Shown: positions 40,994 to 50,446, counted from the stretch's first letter. The stretch is DNA of 56,519 nucleotides from Ligilactobacillus pobuzihii E100301 = KCTC 13174 (GCF_000349725.1 NZ_KB714701.1:51180-107698), one strand, 5' to 3'. The notes: generated from the letters alone by a model not told the origin. A program made the numbers and translations.

Positions 40994-41623
40994 TCATAAA
41001 TACTTTTTCAATTGAGAAAAAACCTCTGCTTCGACCATAGATTCAGTTTGCGAAGCATCAATAGTTTTAATTCTGTTTGGTTCCTGACGTGCCAACTCCA
41101 AGTATTCAGCCCGGACTTGTTGATAAAAACTTAATTGTTCTTCATCAAGCCGATTAACTTCATCTTGACGATTAGTTTTGATACGCTTTAAACCGATTGT
41201 TGGATCTAAATCAAAGTAAAAAGTTAAATCGGGACTCAATCCCCCCGTTGCAAACCGATTGATCGCAGCAACTTCATTAACACCAACTTCACGTCCAGCT
41301 CCCTGATAAGCTAAGGAACTATCAACAAAACGATCACATAGAACAATTTTATCATCCGCTAACGCCGGAAGTATCTTTTCAACTAAATGTTGCCGTCTGG
41401 ATGCTGCATATAACAGAGCCTCCGTTTTCTGATCCATTTCAGTATTTTTTTTATCTAAAATAACTTCGCGTATCGCTTCAGATATACAACTGCCACCAGG
41501 TTCTCTAGTGACGAGATAATCATCGTGCAAGCCTATCTCGTCTAAACGAGCAAGCAAACCTTTGATGACACTAGTTTTACCTGAGCCATCTGTTCCTTCA
41601 AATGTTACAAACATTCCAGCCAC
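40994..41623 (-). CDS. tmk: Thymidylate kinase
   Basis: Phosphorylates dTMP to dTDP. The 209-residue protein has P-loop FEGTDGSGKTSV (about 8-19), the DR(F/Y) motif CDRFVDSSLAYQGAGR and a lid region with arginines. The start is GTG at 41623 after GAGG; an ATG three codons later is an alternative. Confidence 0.95.
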   Translation of the reverse strand: MAGMFVTFEGTDGSGKTSVIKGLLARLDEIGLHDDYLVTREPGGSCISEAIREVILDKKNTEMDQKTEALLYAASRRQHLVEKILPALADDKIVLCDRFVDSSLAYQGAGREVGVNEVAAINRFATGGLSPDLTFYFDLDPTIGLKRIKTNRQDEVNRLDEEQLSFYQQVRAEYLELARQEPNRIKTIDASQTESMVEAEVFSQLKKYL

Positions 41624-41713
41624 TTAAAAAACCTCAATTATATTTAATTAATTATATTGTACTTAAAAAATAGTTCACTGTCCATTTTTACGCTAAACAG
41701 ACATTAGCTATAC

Positions 41714-41953
41714 TTATCGACTAATAACAGAAGACTGTAGATGACCCTTAACTTGTCGAATCCGTGCTTCTCGATATAACAGCTCATACTGTGCTCGAGT
41801 TGCTTTGGTCTGTGCAGCCATCTCTTCATCAGCCTCAAAGACTGTTTCCTGGTTCTTCCTAGCATTGATCCAAGTAGTAAAGGCTTGATCAATATCTTCC
41901 AAAAGAATATCATCGAACTCTTTTTTTAAATTTTTTCTTCTTTTGCCAAACAT
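41714..41953 (-). CDS. YaaL-like small protein (DUF2508)
   Basis: A 79-residue charged, helical protein right after recR by 12 bases, matching YaaL (DUF2508) in both sequence style (N-terminal basic patch FGKRRKNLKKEFDD) and location between recR and tmk. Function is unknown. No membrane segment or cysteine is present. Confidence 0.85.
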   Translation of the reverse strand: MFGKRRKNLKKEFDDILLEDIDQAFTTWINARKNQETVFEADEEMAAQTKATRAQYELLYREARIRQVKGHLQSSVISR

Positions 41954-41965
41954 TTTCTACCCCGC

Positions 41966-42565
41966 CTAGATTTCTTGACGTCCTTCAATTGCCTTAAAGA
42001 GTGTCATCTCATCAGCATATTCAATATCACTACCTACAGCTAAACCAGAAGCCAAGCGAGTTACCTTGATCCCAGCTGGCTTGATCAAACGTGAAAGATA
42101 CATTGCCGTAGCTTCTCCTTCAGGAGTTGCATTAGTCGCAATGATCACTTCTTTGATACTATCGTTTTTCTGTAACCTTTGAACCAGGCTTTTAATATTG
42201 ATGTCTTCTGGACCTTTGCCTTCAATTGGCGATAAAACACCATGTAAAACGTGATACAAGCCATGATATTCCCGCATTTTTTCCAGCGACATTACATCTT
42301 TAGGCTGTTCGACCACGATCAACTGGGAGCGATCACGGGCTTTATCAGCGCAGATGGTACAAGGATCTGTTTCAGTGATATTCCCGCAAATGCTACAATA
42401 ATGCAGATCACGTTTTGCGGCTAATAAAGACGCAGAAAAGTTAGCCACATCTTTTTCATCCATGTCTATCGTATAAAATGCCAAACGGATCGCAGTTTTG
42501 TTCCCAATACCGGGCAATTTCATATAACTATCGATCAATTTAGCGATTGGTTCTGGATATTGCAT
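41966..42565 (-). CDS. recR: Recombination mediator RecR
   Basis: RecR works with RecO/RecF to load RecA at gaps. The 199-residue protein has an N-terminal helix-hairpin-helix ([15 protein letters not shown]), a four-cysteine zinc finger ([16 protein letters not shown]) near 57-72, and a Toprim domain ([22 protein letters not shown]). It is part of the dnaX-ybaB-recR operon. Confidence 0.97.
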   Translation of the reverse strand: MQYPEPIAKLIDSYMKLPGIGNKTAIRLAFYTIDMDEKDVANFSASLLAAKRDLHYCSICGNITETDPCTICADKARDRSQLIVVEQPKDVMSLEKMREYHGLYHVLHGVLSPIEGKGPEDINIKSLVQRLQKNDSIKEVIIATNATPEGEATAMYLSRLIKPAGIKVTRLASGLAVGSDIEYADEMTLFKAIEGRQEI

Positions 42566-42589
42566 GACAAAAACTCCTCTGACTTAAAA

Positions 42590-42898
42590 TTACATTCTAG
42601 GCATTCCCTGAGAATACTTGCCTAAAGTCGACTGTGTCTTTTGGTCAATTTGATCCATTGCATCATTAACAGCCATAATGATCAAGTCTTGTAACATGTC
42701 CGGATCGTCTGGATCAATTGCTTCTTCTTTGATCGAAAGATCCGTCATTTTTTTATCACCAGTGAATTTGGCAACAACTTCATCATTTGATGCTTTACCT
42801 GTAAATTCTGTCTGATTCAGCTCTTCTTGATCTTTTTGCATTTGTTTTTGCATTTTTTGGACCTTTTTCATCATACCTTGCATATTTCCTGGCATCAT
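42590..42898 (-). CDS. YbaB/EbfC nucleoid-associated protein
   Basis: A 102-residue YbaB/EbfC-family DNA-binding protein. It has a methionine-rich N-terminus (MMPGNMQGMMKKVQKMQ), a coiled helix and the conserved DPDDPDMLQDLI segment. It lies between dnaX and recR, the standard place. Two adjacent ATG codons at 42898/42895 are possible starts. Confidence 0.94.
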   Translation of the reverse strand: MMPGNMQGMMKKVQKMQKQMQKDQEELNQTEFTGKASNDEVVAKFTGDKKMTDLSIKEEAIDPDDPDMLQDLIIMAVNDAMDQIDQKTQSTLGKYSQGMPRM

Positions 42899-42917
42899 AA
42901 GTATTTACCCCTTTTTT

Positions 42918-44711
42918 CTAGTCATTTTTAATATCTACTATTTCGTTACCAAATAATTTTAGAGCCTCATCCACAACTGGATCTGCCTTTGATTTTTTTG
43001 GTGTGGAACCTTTTTTTGCTTGACCATTTTCCTTTCCAACTGGATCTGGTATACCTTTTTTACCAACCTTTTGACCATTTAAATAATCCTGTCTGATCTG
43101 CGGCCATTGTTCTTGTGGCATAAAAATCAATCGCGGCACCCGACCAATCAACCGATCAAGCCCGTTTTCCAAAGTGTCTTCTAACTGTTGGTCATTCTGC
43201 GCTCGTTGACACAGAAAATCAAATTGAAAGGTAACGATCACTCCGTCATAACTTGCTGCAACTGGTGAACTAACATGCATCACAGCCCGTTGAGCAACTG
43301 TCAACATATTTAACAAATCATTCCAAACATCTTTTATTTCATTAAGACTATCCCTAGTAGCTTCTCCTAGTACCCCATAGACCTGTTGTAGATCTATTTT
43401 AGTTGAAGAAGAACCCCTTCTATTTTGTGAGTGTTTAGCTTGTGCCTGCTGAGGTGGTTGCTGGTCAGCATTTGTTGTCTGACCTAAACTTTGTGCTTGT
43501 TGTAACTGTTCAACTTGTTGTTGTAACTGTTTAATTTGTCGTGTTAAATCTTCAAACTTAACAGTATATTTTGGTTCTAGGTTTTCCGGCGCAGGTACTG
43601 CTGTAGCATTTGGTGCAGTTGTAGCTGGTTGGCTTGAAGACAATTTAACCGTCAGAACTTCTAAATAAATCGAAGCATGTGCGGTAAAACGCATATTTTC
43701 TTGTTGTTCATTTAAAAGATCGATCATTTGATAAATCTTTTCTGGTTTAATTTCTTGAGCAAAATTACGAAAATCATCATTAACGACGTCAAGTTCATCC
43801 TTTTCGATCTGTTCAGGCATCTGTTGATACAATAATAGATCACGACAGAAACTGATCAGATCTTCAACGAAACGTGCAGCATCTTTACCATCATCTAAAA
43901 TCTGATGCAAGGTTTCTAATGCTTGTGCAGTATCTTTTTTAGTAACTTGTTGTAAATATTTTAGCAATTCATCATTTTGAACACTGCCCGTGACCATCAA
44001 TGCATTTTCTAACGTGATCTCATCGTTTCCAAACGACATTACCTGATCTAAAATGCTTAAAGCATCACGCATTCCGCCTTCCGCAGCCTGTGCGATCAGT
44101 TTTAAAGCAGCCGGATCATATTTTAACTGTTTTTCTTTAACAATATATTCCATTCTGCGTAAGATGACCGCTGGTTGGATCCTTCTGAAATCAAAACGTT
44201 GAGTCCGTGAAATAATGGTAGCTGGTATCTTATGCGGTTCGGTCGTAGCTAAAATAAAAACTACATTACCAGGTGGTTCCTCCAATGTTTTTAATAAAGC
44301 ATTGAATGCCCCAGTTGAAAGCATATGAACTTCGTCAATTATATATATTTTATAATCACACTCAGTTGGAGCATATTTGACTTTGTCACGAATGTCGCGA
44401 ATCTCTTCGACACCATTATTTGAGGCAGCATCGATCTCAATTACATCGTTTTGTCTGCCAGCAGTGATCGAAGTACAAGTCTCACACTCATTACAAGGTT
44501 CGCCATTATCTTGAAAATGGCAATTGATCGCCTTGGCAAAAATTTTAGCCGCCGAGGTTTTCCCGGTTCCACGTGGTCCAGTAAATAAATACGCATGAGA
44601 CGTTTGCTTAGTTATTAAAGCATTCTTCAGAGTTTTAGTAACTAATTCTTGTCCAACAAGATCATCAAACTTTTGCGGACGCCAAGCACGATATAAGGCT
44701 TGGTAACTCAT
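42918..44711 (-). CDS. dnaX: DNA polymerase III subunits gamma/tau
   Basis: Clamp-loader ATPase of 597 residues. The N-terminal AAA+ module has Walker A GPRGTGKTSAAK (about 45-56), zinc cysteines (C64, CNEC, C) and Walker B IIDEVHMLS with SRTQRFDF. A glutamine-rich linker (about 385-440) leads to the C-terminal tau part (about 460-560). ATG at 44711 follows GGAGGAG. I found no frameshift site for a separate gamma form by eye. Confidence 0.97.
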   Translation of the reverse strand: MSYQALYRAWRPQKFDDLVGQELVTKTLKNALITKQTSHAYLFTGPRGTGKTSAAKIFAKAINCHFQDNGEPCNECETCTSITAGRQNDVIEIDAASNNGVEEIRDIRDKVKYAPTECDYKIYIIDEVHMLSTGAFNALLKTLEEPPGNVVFILATTEPHKIPATIISRTQRFDFRRIQPAVILRRMEYIVKEKQLKYDPAALKLIAQAAEGGMRDALSILDQVMSFGNDEITLENALMVTGSVQNDELLKYLQQVTKKDTAQALETLHQILDDGKDAARFVEDLISFCRDLLLYQQMPEQIEKDELDVVNDDFRNFAQEIKPEKIYQMIDLLNEQQENMRFTAHASIYLEVLTVKLSSSQPATTAPNATAVPAPENLEPKYTVKFEDLTRQIKQLQQQVEQLQQAQSLGQTTNADQQPPQQAQAKHSQNRRGSSSTKIDLQQVYGVLGEATRDSLNEIKDVWNDLLNMLTVAQRAVMHVSSPVAASYDGVIVTFQFDFLCQRAQNDQQLEDTLENGLDRLIGRVPRLIFMPQEQWPQIRQDYLNGQKVGKKGIPDPVGKENGQAKKGSTPKKSKADPVVDEALKLFGNEIVDIKND

Positions 44712-44922
44712 TTCCGTCTCCTCCTTAATAAAACACTTAGGTTATCTGTCTGACCAAAAAGTGGCTATATTCTTATCAACCACATCTCACTTTTCTAATA
44801 AAGACACTTGTTTAATAAATCCAAATCAGTGTTGCTCAATAAAACAAAACCAACGACTTAAAATCATTAACAATTTGCAAATATTAACGATCAGACTCAA
44901 CTACTAGCGCAAGTATCATTCT

Positions 44923-44956
44923 TAAAAAAAATCCCTGATCTTTAAAAGACCAGGGT
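44923..44956 (-). terminator. Terminator after the SRP RNA gene
   Basis: On the minus strand CCCTGGTC, TTTTAA loop, GATCAGGG, then a T-run: a canonical terminator just after the RNA and before the dnaX promoter region. Confidence 0.93.
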
Positions 44957-44971
44957 TTAAATATCATAATA

Positions 44972-45064
44972 ACTTAAGGCACATGCCGAACCAAACTTAG
45001 TGCTGCTTCCTTCCGGACCTGACACGCTTTGTAAGGACAACATTGCCCCAAGGCCTTACGGCAA
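44972..45064 (-). ncRNA. ffs: Signal recognition particle RNA (4.5S-type)
   Basis: The minus strand contains the conserved SRP tip GTCAGGTCCGGAAGGAAGCA, and the terminal stem TAAGGC with GCCTTA closes it. Size (about 93 bases) and location between tadA and dnaX are typical of the small bacterial form. Exact ends are approximate. The rest of the 44712-45095 gap (44712-44922) is AT-rich with no gene; it probably holds the dnaX promoter. Confidence 0.93.
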
Positions 45065-45095
45065 CTACTATATTACATGAAATCACCCTAAAATG

Positions 45096-45578
45096 CTAGT
45101 CTTTTTCTGTTTTTTCTCTAATTTTTGCAAAAAAGTCGCTCAGTAATTTGACACATTCTAAACGACAAAGTCCCTTATCAACTTCGACTTGATGGTTAAA
45201 GCGCGTTTCGGTCAATAAATTCATCAATGTGCCCGCACTTCCAGCTTTCTTATCAGCACAACCATAATAAACTGACTTAAGCCGCGCATTCACGATTGCT
45301 CCCGCACACATTGGACAAGGCTCCAACGTGACAAACAAGCTGCAATTTTCTAAACGCCAGTCTTTTTTTTGTTGATTAGCTTGCTGGATGGCACAGATCT
45401 CAGCATGAGCGGTGACATCATGACTAGACTCTCGTAAATTATGTCCACGACCGATGATCACACCATCATCTACGACTACACAACCGATTGGAACTTCACC
45501 CATTGTCGCTGCCTTATGAGCTTCTCCAATAGCTGCTTGCATGAACAGCTTCAACTGTTCTTGTGAATATTGCATCAT
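45096..45578 (-). CDS. tadA: tRNA-specific adenosine deaminase
   Basis: Converts wobble A34 to inosine in tRNA-Arg(ACG). The 160-residue protein has the zinc deaminase motif HAE (His58, Glu60) and PCPMC (Cys88, Cys91). It starts immediately after the methyltransferase stop codon, and two ATG codons in tandem are possible. Upstream of the SRP RNA. Confidence 0.95.
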   Translation of the reverse strand: MMQYSQEQLKLFMQAAIGEAHKAATMGEVPIGCVVVDDGVIIGRGHNLRESSHDVTAHAEICAIQQANQQKKDWRLENCSLFVTLEPCPMCAGAIVNARLKSVYYGCADKKAGSAGTLMNLLTETRFNHQVEVDKGLCRLECVKLLSDFFAKIREKTEKD

Positions 45579-46184
45579 CTAATCTCTCACACTCTTCAAG
45601 ATAAAATATCCCTTACGTTTCAAAACAACTTCACAGTTGCCATAAACTTCTGCCATTTTTTTCTGTGCTGATGGTGCGCCCTGCTTTTTTTGGATCACCG
45701 CTAATAAAATACCACCAGATGCCAGATGTTGTTTTGCCCCCGACAAAATTTCATGAACAACTTTTTTCCCGGCACGGATCGGTGGGTTAGTGAGTACTGC
45801 AGCATATTGGGTCCCCGTGACACCAGCATAAATATCAGAACTAAAAATATTTACATTACTGATCTGATTAGCAGCAGCATTTTTTTTAGCCAATCCAAGT
45901 GCTCGTTCGTTAATATCTACCATATCGACCTGGCGCTTGGGTCGGTCAAAGGCAACTGCTAGCCCGATCGGTCCATAACCACAACCGACATCTAAAAATT
46001 CGCCTTGCACGAATTCAAGCTCTTTGATCGCATCTAAGAGTGTCCTTGAACCAAAGTCGACCGTATTTTTTGAAAAAACACCACTATCTGTAGTAAAAAC
46101 AAAGTCGTGTTCATAAAGAGAAAACGTCCATGATTTTTCAGCGTGTTTTGCAGTCGGATCTTTTGTATAATAATGATCTGCCAA
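45579..46184 (-). CDS. Class I SAM-dependent methyltransferase (RsmC/YbxB-like)
   Basis: A 201-residue methyltransferase with the SAM-binding DVGCGYGPIG (about 63-72), the acidic DMVDINERAL and catalytic TNPPIRAGK motif (about 132-140). This NPP motif points to an N-methyltransferase such as an rRNA guanine enzyme. The family is often annotated as RsmC-like. Substrate unproven. It is followed by tadA without a gap. Confidence 0.85.
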   Translation of the reverse strand: MADHYYTKDPTAKHAEKSWTFSLYEHDFVFTTDSGVFSKNTVDFGSRTLLDAIKELEFVQGEFLDVGCGYGPIGLAVAFDRPKRQVDMVDINERALGLAKKNAAANQISNVNIFSSDIYAGVTGTQYAAVLTNPPIRAGKKVVHEILSGAKQHLASGGILLAVIQKKQGAPSAQKKMAEVYGNCEVVLKRKGYFILKSVRD

Positions 46185-46344
46185 TGATTTTCCTCTTTTT
46201 CTTCTAAGATTTACTGTTAAGTACTTTAAAAATATTTTTTATTTTTCTTCCACTCTTTATCTTAAATTAAGACAAGTTGACTATCAATTACTTTCTTTGG
46301 TTTAACATATTTTTTACTAATATATTTTTTAGCCCCCCACCGTT

Positions 46345-46360
46345 ACACCATATATCGATG
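46345..46360 (+). promoter_or_regulatory. NrdR box 1
   Basis: ACACCATATATCGATG resembles the NrdR box consensus (ACACTATATATTGTGT-like) with a degenerate right arm. It is 32 bases, about three helical turns, before box 2. Confidence 0.72.
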
Positions 46361-46376
46361 AATTTTGCAAAACTTT

Positions 46377-46392
46377 ACACTATATCTGGTGT
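46377..46392 (+). promoter_or_regulatory. NrdR box 2
   Basis: ACACTATATCTGGTGT is a close match to the NrdR operator. It ends seven bases before the -35 of the nrd promoter. Confidence 0.85.
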
Positions 46393-46399
46393 TTTATAC

Positions 46400-46427
46400 T
46401 TGAAATCATCAAATATTGTTGTATACT
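46400..46427 (+). promoter_or_regulatory. nrdHIEF promoter
   Basis: -35 TTGAAA (46400-46405), 16-base spacer, -10 TATACT (46422-46427), about 30 bases before the nrdH start. Confidence 0.75.
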
Positions 46428-46460
46428 AAATCAAGTAAATCAATCTAGGAGGTCCTCGAA

Positions 46461-46691
46461 ATGAGCTTAGAACTTTATACAAAAAACAACTGCATCCAAT
46501 GTAAAATGACGAAAAAGTTTCTGACAGAACATAACATTGATTTTTCCGAAAAAAATATTAATGACACACCAGAATATATTGATTATTTAAAAGGTAAAGG
46601 TTTCCGCAGTGTTCCTGTCTTGGAAAACAATGCTCAGCCGATCGTAAACGGCTTCCGCCCTGACCTTTTGAAAAAGTTGATCGCACAATGA
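46461..46691 (+). CDS. nrdH: Glutaredoxin-like protein NrdH
   Basis: A 76-residue redoxin that donates electrons to class Ib ribonucleotide reductase. Redox pair Cys11/Cys14 (CIQC), with the NrdH-type C-terminal KGFRSVPVLE and NGFRPDLL. ATG at 46461 follows AGGAGG. First of a four-gene operon; overlaps nrdI by four bases. Confidence 0.96.
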   Translation: MSLELYTKNNCIQCKMTKKFLTEHNIDFSEKNINDTPEYIDYLKGKGFRSVPVLENNAQPIVNGFRPDLLKKLIAQ

Positions 46692-47059
46692 AAATAGTTT
46701 ATTTTAGCGTAACTGGACAAACTAAAAGATTTGTCAAAAAGCTGACAATGAACGACACATATGAGATCGATCCGATCGATCCAGAAATTGAAGTTGGTGA
46801 ACCCTTTGTTTTGATCGTACCTACGTATGAAAAAGACATTACCGAACCGGTCACCGACTTTTTATATTATGGCAATAATCAAGAACTACTTCAAGGAGTG
46901 GCCGGCACGGGAAACCGGAATTTTGCTGAACTATTTGTCTTTACAGCTAAAGATATCGCGATGGAATTTAACGTTCCACTTCTATATACGTTTGAATTCA
47001 ACGGGACTACTAAAGATGTCACAAATTTTGAGAAAGCGGTGAAAGAAATTGAGTCTTAA
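46688..47059 (+). CDS. nrdI: Flavodoxin-like NrdI
   Basis: A 123-residue flavodoxin that supplies oxidant to assemble the dimanganese-tyrosyl cofactor of NrdF. FMN-binding loop SVTGQTKRF near the N-terminus and GNRNFAELF downstream fit the family. Coupled by overlap to both nrdH and nrdE. Confidence 0.95.
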   Translation: MKIVYFSVTGQTKRFVKKLTMNDTYEIDPIDPEIEVGEPFVLIVPTYEKDITEPVTDFLYYGNNQELLQGVAGTGNRNFAELFVFTAKDIAMEFNVPLLYTFEFNGTTKDVTNFEKAVKEIES

Positions 47060-49220
47060 ACAATTAGATGGTAACAATGTCAGTTACTACGACTTAAATA
47101 ACCAGGTCAATATTCCGATGAACGATAAGATCCAATTAAACAAAGACAAAGATGCTCTAGCAGCATTTCTAAAGGAAAATGTTGAACCAAATATGGTCAA
47201 ATTTGATTCTTTACCAGAAAAATTTGACTACTTGATCAAAAATGATTATTTGGAAAAAGAATTTTTGTCTAAATATGAGATGTCTTTTATCGAGAAACTT
47301 TACCAACAATTAAAAAGTGCTGATTTTGAATTTAAAACATTCATGGCAGCATATAAGTTTTACGCACAGTACGCTTTAAGAACAAATGATAATGATTCAT
47401 ATTTAGAAAGTTACATAGACCGGGTTGCGATCAATGCATTGTATTTTGCTAATGGTGATGAAAATCTTGCTCTTAGCTTAGCAGATGAAATGATCCATCA
47501 ACGTTACCAACCTGCTACCCCTAGCTTTCTAAACGCCGGTCGCAAACGTCGTGGTGAACTCGTTTCTTGTTTCCTGCTTCAACTGACTGATGATATGAAC
47601 TCTATTGGACGTGGTGTTAACTCTGCTTTGCAACTCTCGCGTATTGGTGGTGGTGTTGGGATCACCTTAAGTAACTTACGTGGTGCGGGTGCACCAATCA
47701 AAGGAATCGAAGGCGCTGCTTCAGGTGTTGTACCAGTTATGAAACTGTTGGAAGATAGTTTTTCATACTCTAATCAGCTAGGTCAACGACAAGGTGCCGG
47801 CGTTGTTTACTTAAACGTCTTTCACCCTGACATCGTACAGTTTTTGTCAGCCAAAAAGGAAAATGCTGATGAAAAGATCCGTGTCAAAACTCTGTCCTTG
47901 GGTGTGGTTGTCCCGGATAAATTCTATGAATTGGCGAAAAATAACGCAGACATGTATCTCTTTGATCCTTGGGGCGTTGAACGAGTTTATCATACTCCTT
48001 TCTCTTACGTAGACATTACCAAAGAATACGACAATATGGTAGCTAACCCCGATATTCCTAAACAAAAGATCAAAGCACGTGAACTTGAAGAAGAAATCTC
48101 GAAGTTACAACAAGAATCTGGTTATCCTTACATTATTAACGTAGATACTGCAAATAAGGCTAATCCGATCGATGGCAAAATCATTATGAGTAACCTTTGT
48201 TCAGAGATCATGCAGGTACAAAAGCCATCAATTGTTAATAACCGTCAAGAATATGATCAATTAGGTACAGATATCAGTTGCAACCTTGGCTCAACTAATA
48301 TCGCTAATCTTATGGAATCTCCAAATTTCGGTAAATCGGTCGAAACTATGACACGTGCCCTTACATTTGTGACAGATCATTCTAAGATCGACGTGGTACC
48401 ATCGATCGAACATGGTAACCATCAGGCTCATACGATCGGATTAGGTGCAATGGGCTTACATGGCTACCTGGCTAAGAATCATATTGAATATGGTTCAAAA
48501 GAAGCAATTGACTTCACCAATGTCTACTTTATGCTTTTGAACTACTGGACATTAGCTGCATCAAATAAGATTGCCAAAGAACGTCAAGAAACTTTTGTAG
48601 GTTTCTCCAAGAGTAAATACGCAAACGGTTCGTATTTTGATCAATATTTGCAAAAAAATTTTGGTCCCCAAACAAAAAAAGTACAAGACCTTTTCAAAGA
48701 TATCTTTGTCCCTGGACCAACAGAATGGGAACAATTAAAAGAAGCTATCAAAAAAGATGGTCTTTACCACCAAAATCGTATGGCAGTTGCTCCAACCGGT
48801 TCGATCTCATATATCAATGACACAACAGCTTCATTACAACCGATCATTAATCGGATCGAAGAACGACAGGAGCGTAAGATCGGTAAAATCTACTACCCTG
48901 CTCCATACTTGTCTAACGATACGATCCAGTATTATACTTCTGCTTACGATATGGATATGCGTAAAGTGATCGATACCTATGCAGCTGCACAAACCCACGT
49001 TGATCAGGGACTAAGTATGACTTTATTTGTACGCTCGACGCTTCCGAAAGGAATGTACGAATGGAAAGATCCTCAATCAGACAAATTAACTACACGTGAC
49101 CTTTCTATCTTAAGAAATTATGCTCACGCTAAAGGAATCAAATCGATCTATTACATTCGGACTTTTACCGACGACAATGGTGTGATCGGGGCAAATGAAT
49201 GTGAAAGCTGCTCGATTTAA
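47049..49220 (+). CDS. nrdE: Class Ib ribonucleotide reductase, large subunit
   Basis: Catalytic subunit converting NDPs to dNDPs. The 723-residue protein has substrate-site SCFLLQ (about Cys174), the NLCSEIMQ motif near 390, the radical-transfer and active-site region, and the C-terminal CESCSI that is re-reduced by NrdH. The likely start is TTG at 47049, inside nrdI; homology (SLKQLDGNNVSYYDLN) begins there. Confidence 0.96.
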   Translation: MSLKQLDGNNVSYYDLNNQVNIPMNDKIQLNKDKDALAAFLKENVEPNMVKFDSLPEKFDYLIKNDYLEKEFLSKYEMSFIEKLYQQLKSADFEFKTFMAAYKFYAQYALRTNDNDSYLESYIDRVAINALYFANGDENLALSLADEMIHQRYQPATPSFLNAGRKRRGELVSCFLLQLTDDMNSIGRGVNSALQLSRIGGGVGITLSNLRGAGAPIKGIEGAASGVVPVMKLLEDSFSYSNQLGQRQGAGVVYLNVFHPDIVQFLSAKKENADEKIRVKTLSLGVVVPDKFYELAKNNADMYLFDPWGVERVYHTPFSYVDITKEYDNMVANPDIPKQKIKARELEEEISKLQQESGYPYIINVDTANKANPIDGKIIMSNLCSEIMQVQKPSIVNNRQEYDQLGTDISCNLGSTNIANLMESPNFGKSVETMTRALTFVTDHSKIDVVPSIEHGNHQAHTIGLGAMGLHGYLAKNHIEYGSKEAIDFTNVYFMLLNYWTLAASNKIAKERQETFVGFSKSKYANGSYFDQYLQKNFGPQTKKVQDLFKDIFVPGPTEWEQLKEAIKKDGLYHQNRMAVAPTGSISYINDTTASLQPIINRIEERQERKIGKIYYPAPYLSNDTIQYYTSAYDMDMRKVIDTYAAAQTHVDQGLSMTLFVRSTLPKGMYEWKDPQSDKLTTRDLSILRNYAHAKGIKSIYYIRTFTDDNGVIGANECESCSI

Positions 49221-49250
49221 AGACCTTTTTATTCTAAGGAGTTAACTTTA

Positions 49251-50213
49251 ATGAACAATGAAAATTATACTGCGATAAATTGGAACGTTTTGGAAGATCA
49301 AATCGATAAAGCAACCTGGGAAAAATTAACTGAACAGTTTTGGTTAGATACTCGGATCCCGCTTTCAAATGATTTGAGTGATTGGCGTTCGTTATCTGAC
49401 AATGACAAAGATGTAGTAGATAAAGTGTTCGGTGGTTTAACGTTACTAGATACTTTACAATCTCAAGATGGGATGGCATCTTTAAAAAAAGATATCCGAA
49501 CTCAACAAGAAGAAGCTGTGTTAAATAACATTGAATTCATGGAATCTGTACATGCTAAAAGTTATTCATCAATTTTTTCAACTTTAAACACACCAAAAGA
49601 AATCGATGATATCTTCGAATGGACGAACAACAATGAATTTCTACAGTACAAGGCCCAAAAAATCAATGATATCTACCACAATGGACACCCCTTGCAAAAG
49701 AAAGTCGCCTCTGTCTTTTTAGAGACTTTCTTGTTTTATTCAGGGTTCTACACTCCGCTTTACTGGTTAGGCCATAACAAGCTAGCAAACGTTGCCGAGA
49801 TCATTAAGTTGATCTTACGTGACGAATCAGTCCACGGAACATATATTGGTTACAAGTTTCAACTTGGCTTTAACGAATTGACAGAGGAAGAACGCTCATC
49901 GATGACAGAATGGATGTATGACCTACTGTATGACCTTTATGAAAATGAGGAAAAATATACCCATTTATTATATGATCAAGTTGGTTGGGCAGAAGACGTG
50001 TTAACATTCTTACGTTATAACGCTAATAAAGCGCTCATGAACTTAGGAATGGACCCGCTTTTTCCTGATACCGCTGAAGATGTGAACCCAGTCGTTATGA
50101 ACGGTATCTCAACTTCTACTTCTAACCACGATTTCTTTTCACAGGTCGGTAATGGTTACTTGTTAGGTGACGTTGAGGCTATGAAAGATAGCGATTATGA
50201 TTTCAAATTTTAA
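49251..50213 (+). CDS. nrdF: Class Ib ribonucleotide reductase, small subunit
   Basis: Radical-generating subunit of 320 residues. Metal ligands occur in EFMESVHAKSY and RDESVHGTYIGYKFQ; the radical Tyr is in the SVHAKSYSSIF segment. ATG at 49251 follows AAGGAG. It ends the nrd operon. Confidence 0.96.
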   Translation: MNNENYTAINWNVLEDQIDKATWEKLTEQFWLDTRIPLSNDLSDWRSLSDNDKDVVDKVFGGLTLLDTLQSQDGMASLKKDIRTQQEEAVLNNIEFMESVHAKSYSSIFSTLNTPKEIDDIFEWTNNNEFLQYKAQKINDIYHNGHPLQKKVASVFLETFLFYSGFYTPLYWLGHNKLANVAEIIKLILRDESVHGTYIGYKFQLGFNELTEEERSSMTEWMYDLLYDLYENEEKYTHLLYDQVGWAEDVLTFLRYNANKALMNLGMDPLFPDTAEDVNPVVMNGISTSTSNHDFFSQVGNGYLLGDVEAMKDSDYDFKF

Positions 50214-50229
50214 TTACAAAGTATGTATA

Positions 50230-50356
50230 AAGAGAGCGGGACAAAAGCCGTTTTGAAGCCGGTGTGTAATGTCGTTTACGTCATTTTTGGCCGTAGCAAG
50301 GCGCAGGACAGGAATGGCGTAAATGGCATTACACTGAGGATTCAGACTTTTGAAAC
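50230..50356 (+). repeat. Dispersed structured element, copy 6 (left half)
   Basis: Begins with AGAGAGCGGGACAAAAG just after nrdF. Hairpin 1 (50264-50334) is a 26-base stem in which every position pairs if G-U is allowed, with almost no sequence identity to the stem of copy 2. The loop holds CCGTAGCAAGGCGCAGG. After GAAACGCGTTTA the element breaks off and hairpin 2 is missing. The rest of the gap to nagR (50357-50528) holds AT-rich sequence and the terminator listed next. Confidence 0.85.
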
Positions 50357-50409
50357 GCGTTTATGCTATAAAAAATTACAAGCGATAATTTGATTATTTT
50401 TAGCAAAAG

Positions 50410-50446
50410 AAGAGACTGGGACATTGTTTTGCCCAGCCTCTTTTTA
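50410..50446 (+). terminator. Rho-independent terminator after nrdF
   Basis: AGAGACTGGGACA, short loop, TTTGCCCAGCCTCT and a T-run. It resembles the terminal sequences of the dispersed element, so it may be its displaced right end. Confidence 0.9.

Noticed and set aside
44712-44922. Possible small gene or riboswitch upstream of dnaX
   Set aside because: No frame with a ribosome binding site and no recognisable aptamer; appears to be promoter region only.
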